DNA of 35,406 nucleotides, taken from positions 1 through 35,406 of the forward strand of contig JAYYEI010000026.1 in NCBI GenBank assembly GCA_036159995.1, given 5' to 3'. Under the pieces are notes generated by a model, which made no database searches, was not told the DNA's origin, and saw only the letters and a program-made list of their open reading frames with translations. Position numbers and translations under genes: made by a program. The first letter of the stretch is position 1, and the number at the start of each line of letters is the position of its first letter. Source of the stretch: UBA8752 sp036159995 (GTDB taxonomy: Bacteria; Bacteroidota; Bacteroidia; Flavobacteriales_D; Sanyastnellaceae). Below are positions 14,305 to 22,825 of this stretch, in pieces.

Positions 14305-15534
14305 ATGCGCATGGAATCACAACGCCAATTCGACCTCATCGTGGTGGGGGGCGGCATCGTCGGTGCCGCCGCCTTCCTCAAGCTGCAGCGCCGACACCCG
14401 CAGGCCCGCATCGCCCTGCTTGAAAAGGAGGCCATCCTGAGCGACCACCAGACAGGCCACAACAGCGGGGTCATCCACAGCGGGCTCTACTACCCCCCGG
14501 GCAGCCTCAAGGCCATCAACTGCGTCAAGGGGCGCCATGAGCTCGTCGCGTTCGCCAAGGAATACGGTGTCGACCACGACGTCTGCGGCAAGGTCGTCGC
14601 CGCCGCCACCGAGGACGAGCTGCCGATGCTGGAGAAGATCCACGGCCTCGGCATCCAAAACGAGATCGAGGGCCTCGAGCGCATCACCGGGGACGCGGTC
14701 AAGGACATCGAACCCCACTGTCGTGCGGTGGCCGGCCTCTGGGTGCCTTGCACAGGCATCATCGACTTCCGGGGCGCCACCAAGACCATGGCCGAAGTGG
14801 CCATGGGCCTGCAGCCGGAGAGCGGCGTCTTCACTGGCGTGGAGGCGACCGGGTTCACCCAGGAGGACGGAGGCGTCACCGTACACACCCTTCAGGGGGA
14901 CTTCACGGCACGGGGCCTTGTGGTCTGCGCCGGCCTCCAGGCCGACCGCCTCGCCCGCAAGGACGGCGTCGACCTGCCCGAGCGGGTCGTGGGCTTCCGG
15001 GGCGATTACTACGAGCTCGAGGACCACGCCAAGCACAAAGTGCGCAACCTGATTTATCCGGTCCCCAACCCGCAATTCCCCTTTCTCGGCGTGCACTTCA
15101 CGCGCATGACCAACGGGGACATTGAATGCGGACCGAACGCCGTGTTCACCTTCAAGCGCGAGGGATACGGCAAGACCGACTTCAGCTTGCGGGACACGGC
15201 CGAGGCCCTTGGCTATGGAGGCACGTGGAAGCTGTTCTTCAAGAACATGTCCTTCGGGATCAACGAATACCGCCGCGCCTTCTCCAAGCGGCTCTTCCTG
15301 AAGACGCTCCAGCGCCTCGTCCCCTCCCTCGAAATGGACGACCTGCGCCCGGGCCGGAGTGGCGTACGCGCCCTGCTCCTGCGCCCCGACGGCGACACCA
15401 AGGACGATTTCCGCATCATCGCCCAAGGCCGCAGCGTCCACGTGCTGAACGCCCCCTCCCCGGCCGCGACAGCTTCCCTCGCCATCGGGGACCACATCGC
15501 CGACGCCGTGGAAAAGCAGGGGCTCCTCTCCTGA
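14305..15534 (+). CDS. lhgO: L-2-hydroxyglutarate oxidase
   Basis: A 409-residue FAD enzyme that oxidises L-2-hydroxyglutarate to 2-oxoglutarate, a metabolite-repair step, usually on the inner face of the membrane with electrons passed to quinone. The Rossmann GGGIVG (15-20) and acidic Glu40 at the end of the second strand bind FAD. The family motif QTGHNSGVIHSGLYY (49-63) and GSLKAINCVKGR follow; GAT-K-T-M-AEVA and VVCAGLQAD match the oxidase core. The C-terminal LRPGRSGVRALLL and HVLNAPSPAATASLAIGD motifs match LhgO. Length is right for the family (about 400). ATGs at 14305 and 14311 are both possible. The next gene, a UMF1-family transporter, starts 46 bases after the stop. Confidence 0.92.
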   Translation: MRMESQRQFDLIVVGGGIVGAAAFLKLQRRHPQARIALLEKEAILSDHQTGHNSGVIHSGLYYPPGSLKAINCVKGRHELVAFAKEYGVDHDVCGKVVAAATEDELPMLEKIHGLGIQNEIEGLERITGDAVKDIEPHCRAVAGLWVPCTGIIDFRGATKTMAEVAMGLQPESGVFTGVEATGFTQEDGGVTVHTLQGDFTARGLVVCAGLQADRLARKDGVDLPERVVGFRGDYYELEDHAKHKVRNLIYPVPNPQFPFLGVHFTRMTNGDIECGPNAVFTFKREGYGKTDFSLRDTAEALGYGGTWKLFFKNMSFGINEYRRAFSKRLFLKTLQRLVPSLEMDDLRPGRSGVRALLLRPDGDTKDDFRIIAQGRSVHVLNAPSPAATASLAIGDHIADAVEKQGLLS

Positions 15535-15566
15535 CCCTCGCCCCCGTACGCGCCCCCCGCTCCCCC

Positions 15567-15574
15567 TATCTTGA
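15567..15574 (+). promoter_or_regulatory. -7-like element TATCTTGA
   Basis: Close to TAnnTTTG, with only six bases (GCTGAC) between it and the ATG of the MFS transporter gene, which would give a nearly leaderless transcript. Confidence 0.4.
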
Positions 15575-15580
15575 GCTGAC

Positions 15581-16885
15581 ATGGGATTCAAGCGCATTCG
15601 CAAGAAGTACACGGACAAGGCCGTCCGCATGGGATGGATGATGTACGACTGGGCCAACGGCGCCTACTTCCTCGTCATCACCACGGCCATCTTCCCCATC
15701 TTCTACAACGCCGTCACGACCACGGAGGGAGCCGACGGGTCCGTCAGTGACTCCGTGACCTTCCTCGGGTGGGAGTTCATCAACACCCAACTCTACAGCT
15801 ACGTGTTGGGCGCCTCCTTCCTCATCGTCATCCTCGCCTCGCCCCTGCTGGCCGGCATGGCGGATTACCTGGGTCGAAAGCTGACCTTCCTCAAGGCGTT
15901 CTGCTACATGGGCGCTTCGGGGTGCATTGGCCTCTTCTGGTTCGATCCGCAGCACCTCGAATGGAGCATGACCGCCTTGTTCCTGGCCAACGTCGGCGCG
16001 TGGGGCAGCCTCGGCTTCTACAACGCCTTCCTGCCGGAAATCGCCCCGGCCGAGGATCACGACCTGCTGTCGGCCAAGGGCTATTCCTGGGGATTCTTCG
16101 GCTCCATCATCATCCTGGTGCTCTGCCTTGCGCTCATCATGGGCGTCGGCGCCCATCTGACGCGGTGGGCCTTCATCTTCGTCGGACTCTGGTGGGCTGG
16201 ATGGGCCCAGGTGACTTTCCGGCGCATGCCCGTGCAGGTCAAGGATCGACCAGACGGCAACCTGCTGTGGCAGGGCTTCCGCGAGTTGAAGGGCGTCGCC
16301 CTCGACCTCAAGGGCAAGACCCGGGTCATCCGCTACCTCTTGAGCTTCTTCGTGATGAGCATGGCCATCCAGACCATCATGCTCATGGCCTCTTCCTTCG
16401 GCATCAAGGAAATCCAGTTGCCGGAAGACCAGCTCATCGTCGCCATCATCGTCGTGCAGATCGTGGCCATTCCCGGCTCCTTCCTGTTCAGCCGGCTCAG
16501 CGGCCGCTACGGCAATGTGCCCGTCCTCATCGTGGCCACCTTCCTGTGGGGGGCGACCTGCGCCTTTGCCTACTCGCTGGTCAACGGATCGACCATGTTC
16601 TTCATCGCAGCCGGCCTAATCGGCTTCATGATGGGCGGCACGCAGAGCCTCAACCGCTCCACGTACACCAAGATGCTGCCGGAGACCGACGACACCGCGT
16701 CCTACTTCAGCTTCTACGAGGTGCTCGAAAAGCTCGGCGTGGTCATCGGCATGTTCAGCTGGGGCTACATCGAGGGCCTGACGGGCAGCATGCGGAATTC
16801 CATCCTCGTGCTGATCGTGTTCTTCGCCGTGGCGTTGGGCCTGCTCCTGGCCATCCCCAAGGAAAACAAGCTCCAGGTCGGCTGA
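15581..16885 (+). CDS. UMF1/Atg22-type MFS transporter
   Basis: A 434-residue inner-membrane transporter with about twelve hydrophobic helices. The start MGWMMYDWANGAYFLV (residues 17-32) carries the YDWAN-x-A-Y signature of the bacterial relatives of yeast vacuolar Atg22. LLAGMADYLGRKLTFLKAF is the loop 2-3 MFS motif (a G-x-x-a-D-x-x-G-r-k form), and GGTQSLNRSTYTKMLPE is the typical segment in the second half. Substrate is unknown for bacterial members; Atg22 exports amino acids, so amino-acid or small-metabolite export is a guess. No signal peptide is needed because helix 1 serves. The gene is convergent with the OmpA pair and ends 21 bases from it; I see no terminator in the gap. Confidence 0.85.
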   Translation: MGFKRIRKKYTDKAVRMGWMMYDWANGAYFLVITTAIFPIFYNAVTTTEGADGSVSDSVTFLGWEFINTQLYSYVLGASFLIVILASPLLAGMADYLGRKLTFLKAFCYMGASGCIGLFWFDPQHLEWSMTALFLANVGAWGSLGFYNAFLPEIAPAEDHDLLSAKGYSWGFFGSIIILVLCLALIMGVGAHLTRWAFIFVGLWWAGWAQVTFRRMPVQVKDRPDGNLLWQGFRELKGVALDLKGKTRVIRYLLSFFVMSMAIQTIMLMASSFGIKEIQLPEDQLIVAIIVVQIVAIPGSFLFSRLSGRYGNVPVLIVATFLWGATCAFAYSLVNGSTMFFIAAGLIGFMMGGTQSLNRSTYTKMLPETDDTASYFSFYEVLEKLGVVIGMFSWGYIEGLTGSMRNSILVLIVFFAVALGLLLAIPKENKLQVG

Positions 16886-16906
16886 GGTCCGCGGCAGCCC
16901 GCGCCT

Positions 16907-18100
16907 TCAGTCCAATTCGATGAACGCCTGTTCGACCAGGCGGAACTCCACGCGTCGGTTCCGCGCCCGGCCGGCCCCGCTTGAGTTCGAGGCCGCGGGC
17001 TGCAGGCTGCCATGGGCCGCCATCCGCATCCGGTCCGGCTGTACCCCCTGGTCCATCAGATAGTCAAAAGCGGCCTCGGCGCGCCGTTGGGACAGCCCGG
17101 CATTGTAGCCCTCCGGACCGATGTCATCGGTGTGGCCGTGGACTTCCAAGCGGAGGAAGCGGTTCTTGCGCAGCAGCGCTCCCCACCGGTCCAGGATGGC
17201 CCGGCCCTCCGGCCGCAATTCGTCCCGGTCGAAGTCAAAGTGCAAGGTGTCCCGGTCCAACTCCCGGATTCGGGTCAGCGGCTCCGGCGGATCCTGCATC
17301 TCGTCGGCGATCTTCCGGACCAGGCAGGCACAGTCCTCGGGCCGGTCCACCGGCACCACCTCCACCCCGTCGACGTAGACGTAGGCCCACTTCGTGGCGT
17401 CCTTCGGCGCATCCGCCGACGCGGCAATGCGCGTGTGGCCTTTGGCGTCGAAGTTTCCGATGGTCAGCCACCGCTCCCCGCCTGTGGCCTGCACCGCATC
17501 GGAAAGGTTGACCCAACCGTCCTTGGCCTCGAGGAAATGGCCCTGCGGATTCACCAGTTGCGGCGCCAACTCCAAGGCGAAGTCACGCTCCCCCCTGGGC
17601 ATCGCCTCCGAGAGGAGCACGCCGAATCCGTCCGCCACAATGCCCGCCTGCTCGGCCGCGGAAACCCAGGCGGAGACGCACACCCATTCCCCAGGCGCCA
17701 AGTCCCGAATCAGTTCGGTCGAGAGGTATTCCCGGTAGCGCCACTTGGAGCGACTGAACAGGACCAACCCTCCGTAGGACGCGCCTTCCAAAGCGGGTTC
17801 CGACCCGAACCGGTTGTCGGGCACGCCGGCCAGCTTGCTGCAGGCCGCGAAATGGTCCGGGGTCCCTTCGGTCGGCTGGCGCCAGTCGGACAGGGAACGG
17901 AGCCGCTGTTGGTTGTAGTCGATGGGACAGCCCCCACGGCGTTCGAAGCCCCCATCTTTCACGAGGGATCGGGCATCCAAGGCATCCTCCACCTGGGCCC
18001 CCAGACCGGGAGCAAGGAGGACGGCGGCGAGCACCGTCGCACAGAAGCGGAGGCGGACCTCCTTACTTGAGGCGGAACGTGACGCGGCGGTTCTTGGCAC
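16907..18100 (-). CDS. OmpA-family outer-membrane protein, jelly-roll N-domain (paralogue 2)
   Basis: A 397-residue protein with an N-terminal region of about 230 residues like a carbohydrate-binding jelly-roll (LVKDGGFERRG, then WRYREYLSTELIRDL, then VYVDGVEVVPV) and a C-terminal OmpA peptidoglycan-binding domain. In the OmpA domain HFDFDRDELRPEG leads to GHTDDIGPEGYNAGLSQRRA, with the canonical Asp325 and Arg of the R-R-A helix, and it ends GAGRARNRRVEFRL. It anchors the envelope to peptidoglycan. The only in-frame start giving a signal peptide is a GTG at 18100, 38 bases inside the upstream ompA-like gene; the h-region is then FCATVLAAVLLAPGLGAQ. A good AAGGAGG lies directly after the upstream stop, but no start codon sits at proper distance from it, so the true start is uncertain. 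Confidence 0.83.
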   Translation of the reverse strand: MPRTAASRSASSKEVRLRFCATVLAAVLLAPGLGAQVEDALDARSLVKDGGFERRGGCPIDYNQQRLRSLSDWRQPTEGTPDHFAACSKLAGVPDNRFGSEPALEGASYGGLVLFSRSKWRYREYLSTELIRDLAPGEWVCVSAWVSAAEQAGIVADGFGVLLSEAMPRGERDFALELAPQLVNPQGHFLEAKDGWVNLSDAVQATGGERWLTIGNFDAKGHTRIAASADAPKDATKWAYVYVDGVEVVPVDRPEDCACLVRKIADEMQDPPEPLTRIRELDRDTLHFDFDRDELRPEGRAILDRWGALLRKNRFLRLEVHGHTDDIGPEGYNAGLSQRRAEAAFDYLMDQGVQPDRMRMAAHGSLQPAASNSSGAGRARNRRVEFRLVEQAFIELD

Positions 18101-19226
18101 GCGCGAGTTCGGAATCCTTGGTGGAGGCAGGATCGGCGTTTTCCACGCCCATCACCGACAACTGTCCTTCCCCGACGCCCTGAGACACCAGGTAGCGCTT
18201 CACCTGATCAGCGCGCTTCCGGCCGGTGTCGGCGAAACGGGGGTTGATCTTGCCCTCGGCGACCTCATCGTTGTCGCAGTGGCCCATGATTTCAACAAAC
18301 CAACCCGGGTGGCCCTTGAGGATGCGGGCGAGGCGGTCCAAGGTGGCCTTTCCATCCTCGGTGAAGGCACGCTTCACGAAGGCATAGTAAACCGCGGAGC
18401 GACCGACAACCATGTCGTCCTCCATGTCGCTCGGCAGCGTCGGGCCGCCGTACACGAGGTCCGGGGCCGTGCTGGACGACTTGGAACAGGAGCACTGGCT
18501 CTTGGCGTCGATCGGCACGACGCTAACGTTGTCGATGTAGTAGTAGGCCTGCATCTGCTGGACGCCGGCCATGCCACTGGGCTTCTTCATCTTCTCCTCC
18601 TCGAGGTCCTTGCTGCCGTTGAAGCAGCCGATGGTCATGTACTCCTCGGTGCCCGTGCCGAGCACGGTGCCACACACGGTTTCCCAGCCCTCGGTCAGCT
18701 GCATCACCTTGTCGGCGCGGTGCTTGACCTGCGGGTCCCGGGCGACGATGCCGGTGTTGGGTTGCGTCTCCTTCCGGTCGGAGAAGTAGGCCCCGATGCC
18801 GTTCACGGCATACTTGGAGAGATCGCTCAGGCTGATGTCGAAGCTCACGCAGTACATCTGGTTGGCCTCGAGGTTCTCCGACAGGTGGACCTGCAGGTAG
18901 GTGCGGGACAACTTCGGGCTCTTGGTGTGGGCACGGAATCCGGCGTAGCGGCTGCCATCCGCGGGATCCTCGTAGCCGTAGCTGTTGGCCGGCACCGAGA
19001 CCTTCTCGCTCTTGACCTCCGTGGAGTACCAATCCAGCGGGGCGTCGGTGTAGGCAAACCAATCGGTCGTGAAGTCCTCGAGCTGGCCATAGGCCTTGAG
19101 CTTCTTGGAGTCTCCGTTCTCGAAACTGCCATTGGGGACGAGGTTCTCGTCCTGGGCCGTCATGGACGCCGGGGCAACCGGCAGGAGGAGCGCGATGAGC
19201 GCGCAGGTGGGGATCAGATTCCGCAT
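18063..19226 (-). CDS. OmpA-family outer-membrane protein, jelly-roll N-domain (paralogue 1)
   Basis: A 387-residue paralogue of the following gene. The signal peptide is MRNLIPTCALIALLLPVAPA followed by SMTAQ. The N-domain (LVPNGSFENGD, then GYEDPADGSRYAGFRAH, then YYYIDNVSVVPID) has the same strand order as its neighbour, plus a Cys-Ser-Cys pair near the junction. The OmpA domain is less standard: GHCDNDEVAEGKINPRFADTG in place of the usual GHTDxxGxxxxNxxLS spacing (Gly315, Asp318), although RKRADQVKRYL and the AKNRRVTFRL ending are retained. The ATG at 19226 is preferred to an in-frame TTG at 19235. It lies 25 bases after hemE on the same strand and probably shares its transcript. Anchoring of surface material to peptidoglycan is the likely role; the altered loop may weaken diaminopimelate binding (inference). 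Confidence 0.85.
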   Translation of the reverse strand: MRNLIPTCALIALLLPVAPASMTAQDENLVPNGSFENGDSKKLKAYGQLEDFTTDWFAYTDAPLDWYSTEVKSEKVSVPANSYGYEDPADGSRYAGFRAHTKSPKLSRTYLQVHLSENLEANQMYCVSFDISLSDLSKYAVNGIGAYFSDRKETQPNTGIVARDPQVKHRADKVMQLTEGWETVCGTVLGTGTEEYMTIGCFNGSKDLEEEKMKKPSGMAGVQQMQAYYYIDNVSVVPIDAKSQCSCSKSSSTAPDLVYGGPTLPSDMEDDMVVGRSAVYYAFVKRAFTEDGKATLDRLARILKGHPGWFVEIMGHCDNDEVAEGKINPRFADTGRKRADQVKRYLVSQGVGEGQLSVMGVENADPASTKDSELARAKNRRVTFRLK

Positions 19227-19251
19227 GGTGTTCAATACTCAGGCAACGTCT

Positions 19252-20280
19252 TCAGCGATCGCCGCTCCGTTGGATTTCATCGATGAAGGCACGGACGCGG
19301 TCGGGGTGAATGTCGGGGTAGACGCCGTGGCCCAAGTTAGCCACGTGCCTGCCGCGTCCAAAATCAGTCAACATCTGTTGGGTGGCGGCCCGGACCTCGG
19401 CCTCCGTGCCATAGAGAACGGACGGATCCAGATTGCCTTGAAGCACGTGCTCGGGGGCCCTCTGGCGGGCCTCAGCCACCGGCATGTGCCAGTCCACACC
19501 CAGCGCCTCGCACGGGAGCGTGGCGAGCCGGTCCATCTGCCAGCCAGCGCCCTTGGCGAAGACGATCATCGGCGCGCCCTTCACCGACTCGCAGATGCGC
19601 CGCAAGCGCGGCAGACTGTGGCGTTCGAAGAGGGTCCGATCCAGCGCCCCGGCCCAGCTGTCGAAGAGCTGGACGGCCTGAACGCCCGCCTCAATCTTGG
19701 CGTTGAGATAGACGATGGTGGCGTCGGTGATGCGGTCGAGCAGGTCCTCGGCGAGCTCCGGTGCCTCCCGGAGCATGCGGCGGGCACGGCTCCATTCCTT
19801 GCTGCCTCCCCCCTCGACCATGTAGCAGAAAATCGTCCAGGGGGCCCCCGCGAATCCGATGAGCGGCACCCGGCCGCCCAGTTCGCTCCGCGTCAGGCGC
19901 ACAGCGTCCATCACATACTTCAAATGCTCCTCCGGCTCCACAGCATGGAGCCTCGTCAGGTCGGCCGCCGACCGGATCGTCTCCGGGAAGCGCGGCCCCA
20001 CCTTTTCGATGAGCTCATACGGCAGCCCCATCGCCTCCGGCACCACGAGGATGTCGCTGAAGAGAATGGCCGCATCGACCCCCAGCAAATCCACGGGCTG
20101 AATCGTCACCTCACAGGCGAGCTCCGGGGTTTCCACGAGTTCCTTGAATCCGGAGAGGCGGCTGCGCACCGCCCGGTATTCCGGCAGGATGCGGCCGGCC
20201 TGGCGCATCACCCAGACGGGCGGCCGCTCGGTCATCTCGCCGTTCAAGGCCCGAAGGAGGAGGTCGTTCTGGAGGGTCAT
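19252..20280 (-). CDS. hemE: Uroporphyrinogen decarboxylase
   Basis: Cytoplasmic enzyme of haem synthesis that removes four carboxyl groups from uroporphyrinogen III to give coproporphyrinogen III. It has 342 residues, as usual for the family. Signature one is PVWVMRQAGRILPEY (21-35), with Arg26 and Arg30 for substrate carboxyls; Ile31 replaces the usual Tyr. ILFSDILVVPEAMG carries the catalytic Asp76, GFAGAPWTIFCYMVEGG is signature two, and NLGHGVYPDIHPDRV gives the late histidine loop. The start is the ATG at 20280. The gene is preceded by holA (41 bases) and followed by the OmpA-like genes, so haem synthesis sits inside a mixed housekeeping and envelope operon. Confidence 0.96.
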   Translation of the reverse strand: MTLQNDLLLRALNGEMTERPPVWVMRQAGRILPEYRAVRSRLSGFKELVETPELACEVTIQPVDLLGVDAAILFSDILVVPEAMGLPYELIEKVGPRFPETIRSAADLTRLHAVEPEEHLKYVMDAVRLTRSELGGRVPLIGFAGAPWTIFCYMVEGGGSKEWSRARRMLREAPELAEDLLDRITDATIVYLNAKIEAGVQAVQLFDSWAGALDRTLFERHSLPRLRRICESVKGAPMIVFAKGAGWQMDRLATLPCEALGVDWHMPVAEARQRAPEHVLQGNLDPSVLYGTEAEVRAATQQMLTDFGRGRHVANLGHGVYPDIHPDRVRAFIDEIQRSGDR

Positions 20281-20321
20281 GGTCGGGTCAACAGTTCTCG
20301 ACGGACGGGGTTTCCCGCAGC

Positions 20322-21341
20322 TCAGTGCAGGGTCTTGAAGAGCGCCTCCTCGAGCAGGTCGTAGGGCGCCACGGTCGCATTGTCGATGCCCTTGGACCGG
20401 GCGTCGCACTCGCGGAGGTAGCCAAAGATGCGGGACACCTTCCGCGCCGGGTAATTCCGCGCCGCCCGGGCGTACTCCTTGGCCGCGTAAGGATGGACGC
20501 GCAGCGCGGAGGCCACGGCCGAAGGGTCGTGGTTCGGCAGGTGATGGAAGGTCAACACCCGCGCGAAATAGTTGGTCAGCGTCGGCAGGATGCGCGGCAC
20601 CGGGTGGTTCTTCTCGTTGGCGCGCATGTACTGGACGATGCGGGTCACCCGGCCGATGTCCTTGTCGGCGAGCGCATTGGTCAACTCGAAGATGTTGTAC
20701 TCCTTGGAGATGCCGATGTGCTGCTCGATGAGGGCGTCGCTCACCTCTCCACCCTCGGGCAGGGCAATGAACAGCTTGTCCATCTCGCCGGCAATCTTCT
20801 TGAGGTCGTTGCCGAGGTATTCGGCGAGCAACTGGGCGGTGCGGGGGTGGATCTGCCGCTTCCGCGAGGCCACGTAGCCCTCGATCCACTCGGCGAGCTT
20901 GTAGTCCCGGACCTTGTCGGATTGGAACACGACCCCGGCCTTCTGGATGCGCTTGACTGCGGAGAGCCGCTTGTCCGGCATCTTGTTGCGGTGCACGAGC
21001 ACGAGGACCGTGGAGGCCACCGGATTGTCCGCGTAGGCCGCGAGCTTCTCCAGCTTGTCCTTGGACTTCCATTCCCGCAGATCCTGGGCCTCCTTCACGA
21101 GGACCAAGCGGCGCTCGGCCATCATCGGAAACTGCCGGGCCGCAGCCAGCACCTGGTCGAGGTCGCTGTCGCGCCCGTAGAGGATGGTCTGGTTGAAGTC
21201 GCGTTCGTGCTCCTCCATGGCGTTGGCCTCGATGGCATCGGAGAGCACATCAAGGTGATAGGGCTCCTCCCCTCCCAGCAGGTAGAGCGGGGCGAATTGG
21301 CGCGACTGGATGGCGCCGAGGAGGTCCCTCATCCCCTTCAT
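20322..21341 (-). CDS. holA: DNA polymerase III subunit delta
   Basis: A 339-residue clamp-loader subunit that opens the beta sliding clamp during replication. It begins with FAPLYLLGGEEPYHLDVL, the conserved LLxGEE-x-Y/F delta start, then FNQTILYGRD, PMMAERRLVLVKEAQDL, LVLVHRNKMPDKR, EWIEGYVASRKRQI, LAEYLGNDLKKIAGEMDKL and the C-terminal three-helix collar domain. The length is normal. It overlaps nothing: the upstream dehydrogenase stop is two bases before this ATG, which indicates tight translational coupling. Delta has no ATP-binding P-loop, and none is seen. Confidence 0.92.
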   Translation of the reverse strand: MKGMRDLLGAIQSRQFAPLYLLGGEEPYHLDVLSDAIEANAMEEHERDFNQTILYGRDSDLDQVLAAARQFPMMAERRLVLVKEAQDLREWKSKDKLEKLAAYADNPVASTVLVLVHRNKMPDKRLSAVKRIQKAGVVFQSDKVRDYKLAEWIEGYVASRKRQIHPRTAQLLAEYLGNDLKKIAGEMDKLFIALPEGGEVSDALIEQHIGISKEYNIFELTNALADKDIGRVTRIVQYMRANEKNHPVPRILPTLTNYFARVLTFHHLPNHDPSAVASALRVHPYAAKEYARAARNYPARKVSRIFGYLRECDARSKGIDNATVAPYDLLEEALFKTLH

Positions 21342-21343
21342 GG

Positions 21344-22243
21344 TCAGGAGAAGGCGGGGGCGACCTGGATGTCCTTGCTGCCCTTGGTGTGGACGTAGAA
21401 TCCCTCGCCGGACTTCACGCCGAGCTTACCAGCCGTCACCATGTTGACCAGCAACGGGCACGGCGCATACTTCGGCTGTCCGAATCCATCGTGCAGCACG
21501 CGCAGGATGCTCAGGCAGACGTCGAGTCCGATGAAGTCCGCGAGGTGCAGCGGACCCATCGGGTGGGCCATGCCCAGCTTCATGACCTCATCAATCTCCG
21601 CGACGCCAGCCACGCCCTCGTGGAGGCTGCAGATGGCCTCGTTGATCATCGGCATGAGGATGCGGTTGGCCACGAAACCGGGGTAGTCGTTGACCTCCAC
21701 CGGCACCTTGCCGAGCTGCTTGGAGAGGGCCACGGTCGTCTCGGTGGTGGCGTCGCTCGTGTCATAGCCACGGATGACCTCCACGAGCTTCATGATCGGC
21801 ACGGGGTTCATGAAGTGCATGCCAATCACCTGGGCCGGCCGCTTCGTGGCCGCCGCAATTTTCGTGATGGAGATGCTGGAGGTGTTCGTGGCCAGGATGC
21901 AGTGCTCCGGAGTCGCCGCGTCGAGCTGCTCGAAAATCTTGAGCTTCAGGTCGAGGCGCTCCGTGGCGGCCTCGACGACGAGGTCGGCATCGGAGACGGC
22001 TCCGCGCATTTCGGTGGAAGTCGTGAGGCGCGCCAACGTGGCGGCCTTGTCCTCAGCGGAAATGCGCTCCTTGGCCACCAGCCGGTCCAGGTTGCGGTCA
22101 ATGGTGGCTTGTGCCCGCTCGAGGGCAGCCGCATGGACGTCGACCAGGGTCACGGTGTGCCCGCTCTGGGCGAAGACGTGGGCAATGCCGTTGCCCATCG
22201 TGCCGGCGCCGATGACGGCGACCCGCTTCATTCCCTCGCTCAT
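21344..22243 (-). CDS. 3-hydroxybutyryl-CoA dehydrogenase
   Basis: A 299-residue NAD(P)-dependent 3-hydroxyacyl-CoA dehydrogenase that interconverts 3-hydroxybutyryl-CoA and acetoacetyl-CoA. The nucleotide fold is VAVIGAGTMGNGIAHVFAQS (GAGTMG at 12-17). The catalytic region is GMHFMNPVPIMKLVEVI with His and downstream Glu, and the C-terminal domain is DYPGFVANRILMPMINEA then PMGPLHLADFIGLD and GKSGEGFY-like KSGEGFYVH. It is the stand-alone (short) form rather than the multifunctional FadB type. Its ATG overlaps the DUF5606 stop as ATGA (22240-22243) and its stop is two bases from holA. With the acyl-CoA ligase at 23358 it suggests fatty-acid or short-chain acyl-CoA turnover, although the two are on opposite strands. 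Confidence 0.93.
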   Translation of the reverse strand: MSEGMKRVAVIGAGTMGNGIAHVFAQSGHTVTLVDVHAAALERAQATIDRNLDRLVAKERISAEDKAATLARLTTSTEMRGAVSDADLVVEAATERLDLKLKIFEQLDAATPEHCILATNTSSISITKIAAATKRPAQVIGMHFMNPVPIMKLVEVIRGYDTSDATTETTVALSKQLGKVPVEVNDYPGFVANRILMPMINEAICSLHEGVAGVAEIDEVMKLGMAHPMGPLHLADFIGLDVCLSILRVLHDGFGQPKYAPCPLLVNMVTAGKLGVKSGEGFYVHTKGSKDIQVAPAFS

Positions 22244-22719
22244 GCCTCGTCGCCTTCGGTGGCTTCCTCCTCGACCTCAGCGGCTTCCTCGGCCGCTTCT
22301 TCCGCTGCAGGCGCCGCCTCTCCCGCCTCCTCATCCGAGAAGGGAAGCAGGGACAATTCGGCGAGTGCGTTGTACCACGTGCAGAGCTTCTTCAAATCGC
22401 TGTGGTAGACCCGCTCCTGGTCCAGGTCCGGCACGACCTGCGTGACGAAATCGCGCAGCTCCGCGTGGGGAACCTTGGCATCCGGCGCCTTCTCTCCCTT
22501 GAGGTGGGTGTGCATCGTGTTGAGCACCTCAGCCAACGGCAGATCGGCCTCGTAGGTAAAAATGCTGATGTCCTCGAAGCTCGAGACGCGGGCAGAAGCC
22601 GGAACGGCGGTCCGCTTCCCCTCCCCGAGAGGCTCCACGACGATGGCGCGGTGGGTGGTGTTCAGCACTTTGTACAAGCCGGGCTTGCCGGAGATGGCCA
22701 GGATGTCCTTTGGTTCCAT
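22240..22719 (-). CDS. DUF5606 protein
   Basis: A 159-residue protein matching DUF5606, a conserved small family of Bacteroidota. The N-terminus DILAISGKPGLYKVLNTTHR and SFEDISIFTYEADLPLAEV are typical, as is the helical HAELRDFVTQVVPDLDQERVY followed by SDLKKLCTWYNAL. The last about 35 residues are almost all Glu and Ala (EEAGEAAPAAEEAAEEAAEV), a low-complexity acidic tail common in the family. The N-terminal KPGLYKV segment resembles an SH3-like or KOW-like beta barrel, so nucleic-acid binding is conceivable but unproven. It is the first gene of a six-gene minus-strand run. A TACTTTG element lies five bases before the ATG, so the transcript would be essentially leaderless. Confidence 0.85.
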   Translation of the reverse strand: MEPKDILAISGKPGLYKVLNTTHRAIVVEPLGEGKRTAVPASARVSSFEDISIFTYEADLPLAEVLNTMHTHLKGEKAPDAKVPHAELRDFVTQVVPDLDQERVYHSDLKKLCTWYNALAELSLLPFSDEEAGEAAPAAEEAAEEAAEVEEEATEGDEA

Positions 22720-22724
22720 GTGTG

Positions 22725-22731
22725 CAAAGTA
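22725..22731 (-). promoter_or_regulatory. -7-like element TACTTTG
   Basis: TACTTTG on the minus strand, one base shorter than TAnnTTTG, five bases before the DUF5606 ATG. The same GGTACTTTGC string precedes the HYR gene at about 33988-33997. Confidence 0.45.
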
Positions 22732-22825
22732 CCTCGGCCGGGTGAGGTGCACACCGCCGCCAGCCCGCGCAGGACGGCGGCTTTCCCACATTTCTTCCAC
22801 TTTCTTCCACACCGGCCGGGCCGGC

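Noticed and set aside
12773..14320. Long antisense frames across the lectin adhesin
   Set aside because: Gly/Val/Asp-rich shadow of a GC-rich gene; the sense frame carries lectin and T9SS domains.
19252..21072. A 606-codon minus-strand frame apparently extending hemE upstream across holA
   Set aside because: The part before 20280 is a second frame inside holA with low-complexity Arg/Gly/Ala content; HemE is complete from its own ATG.
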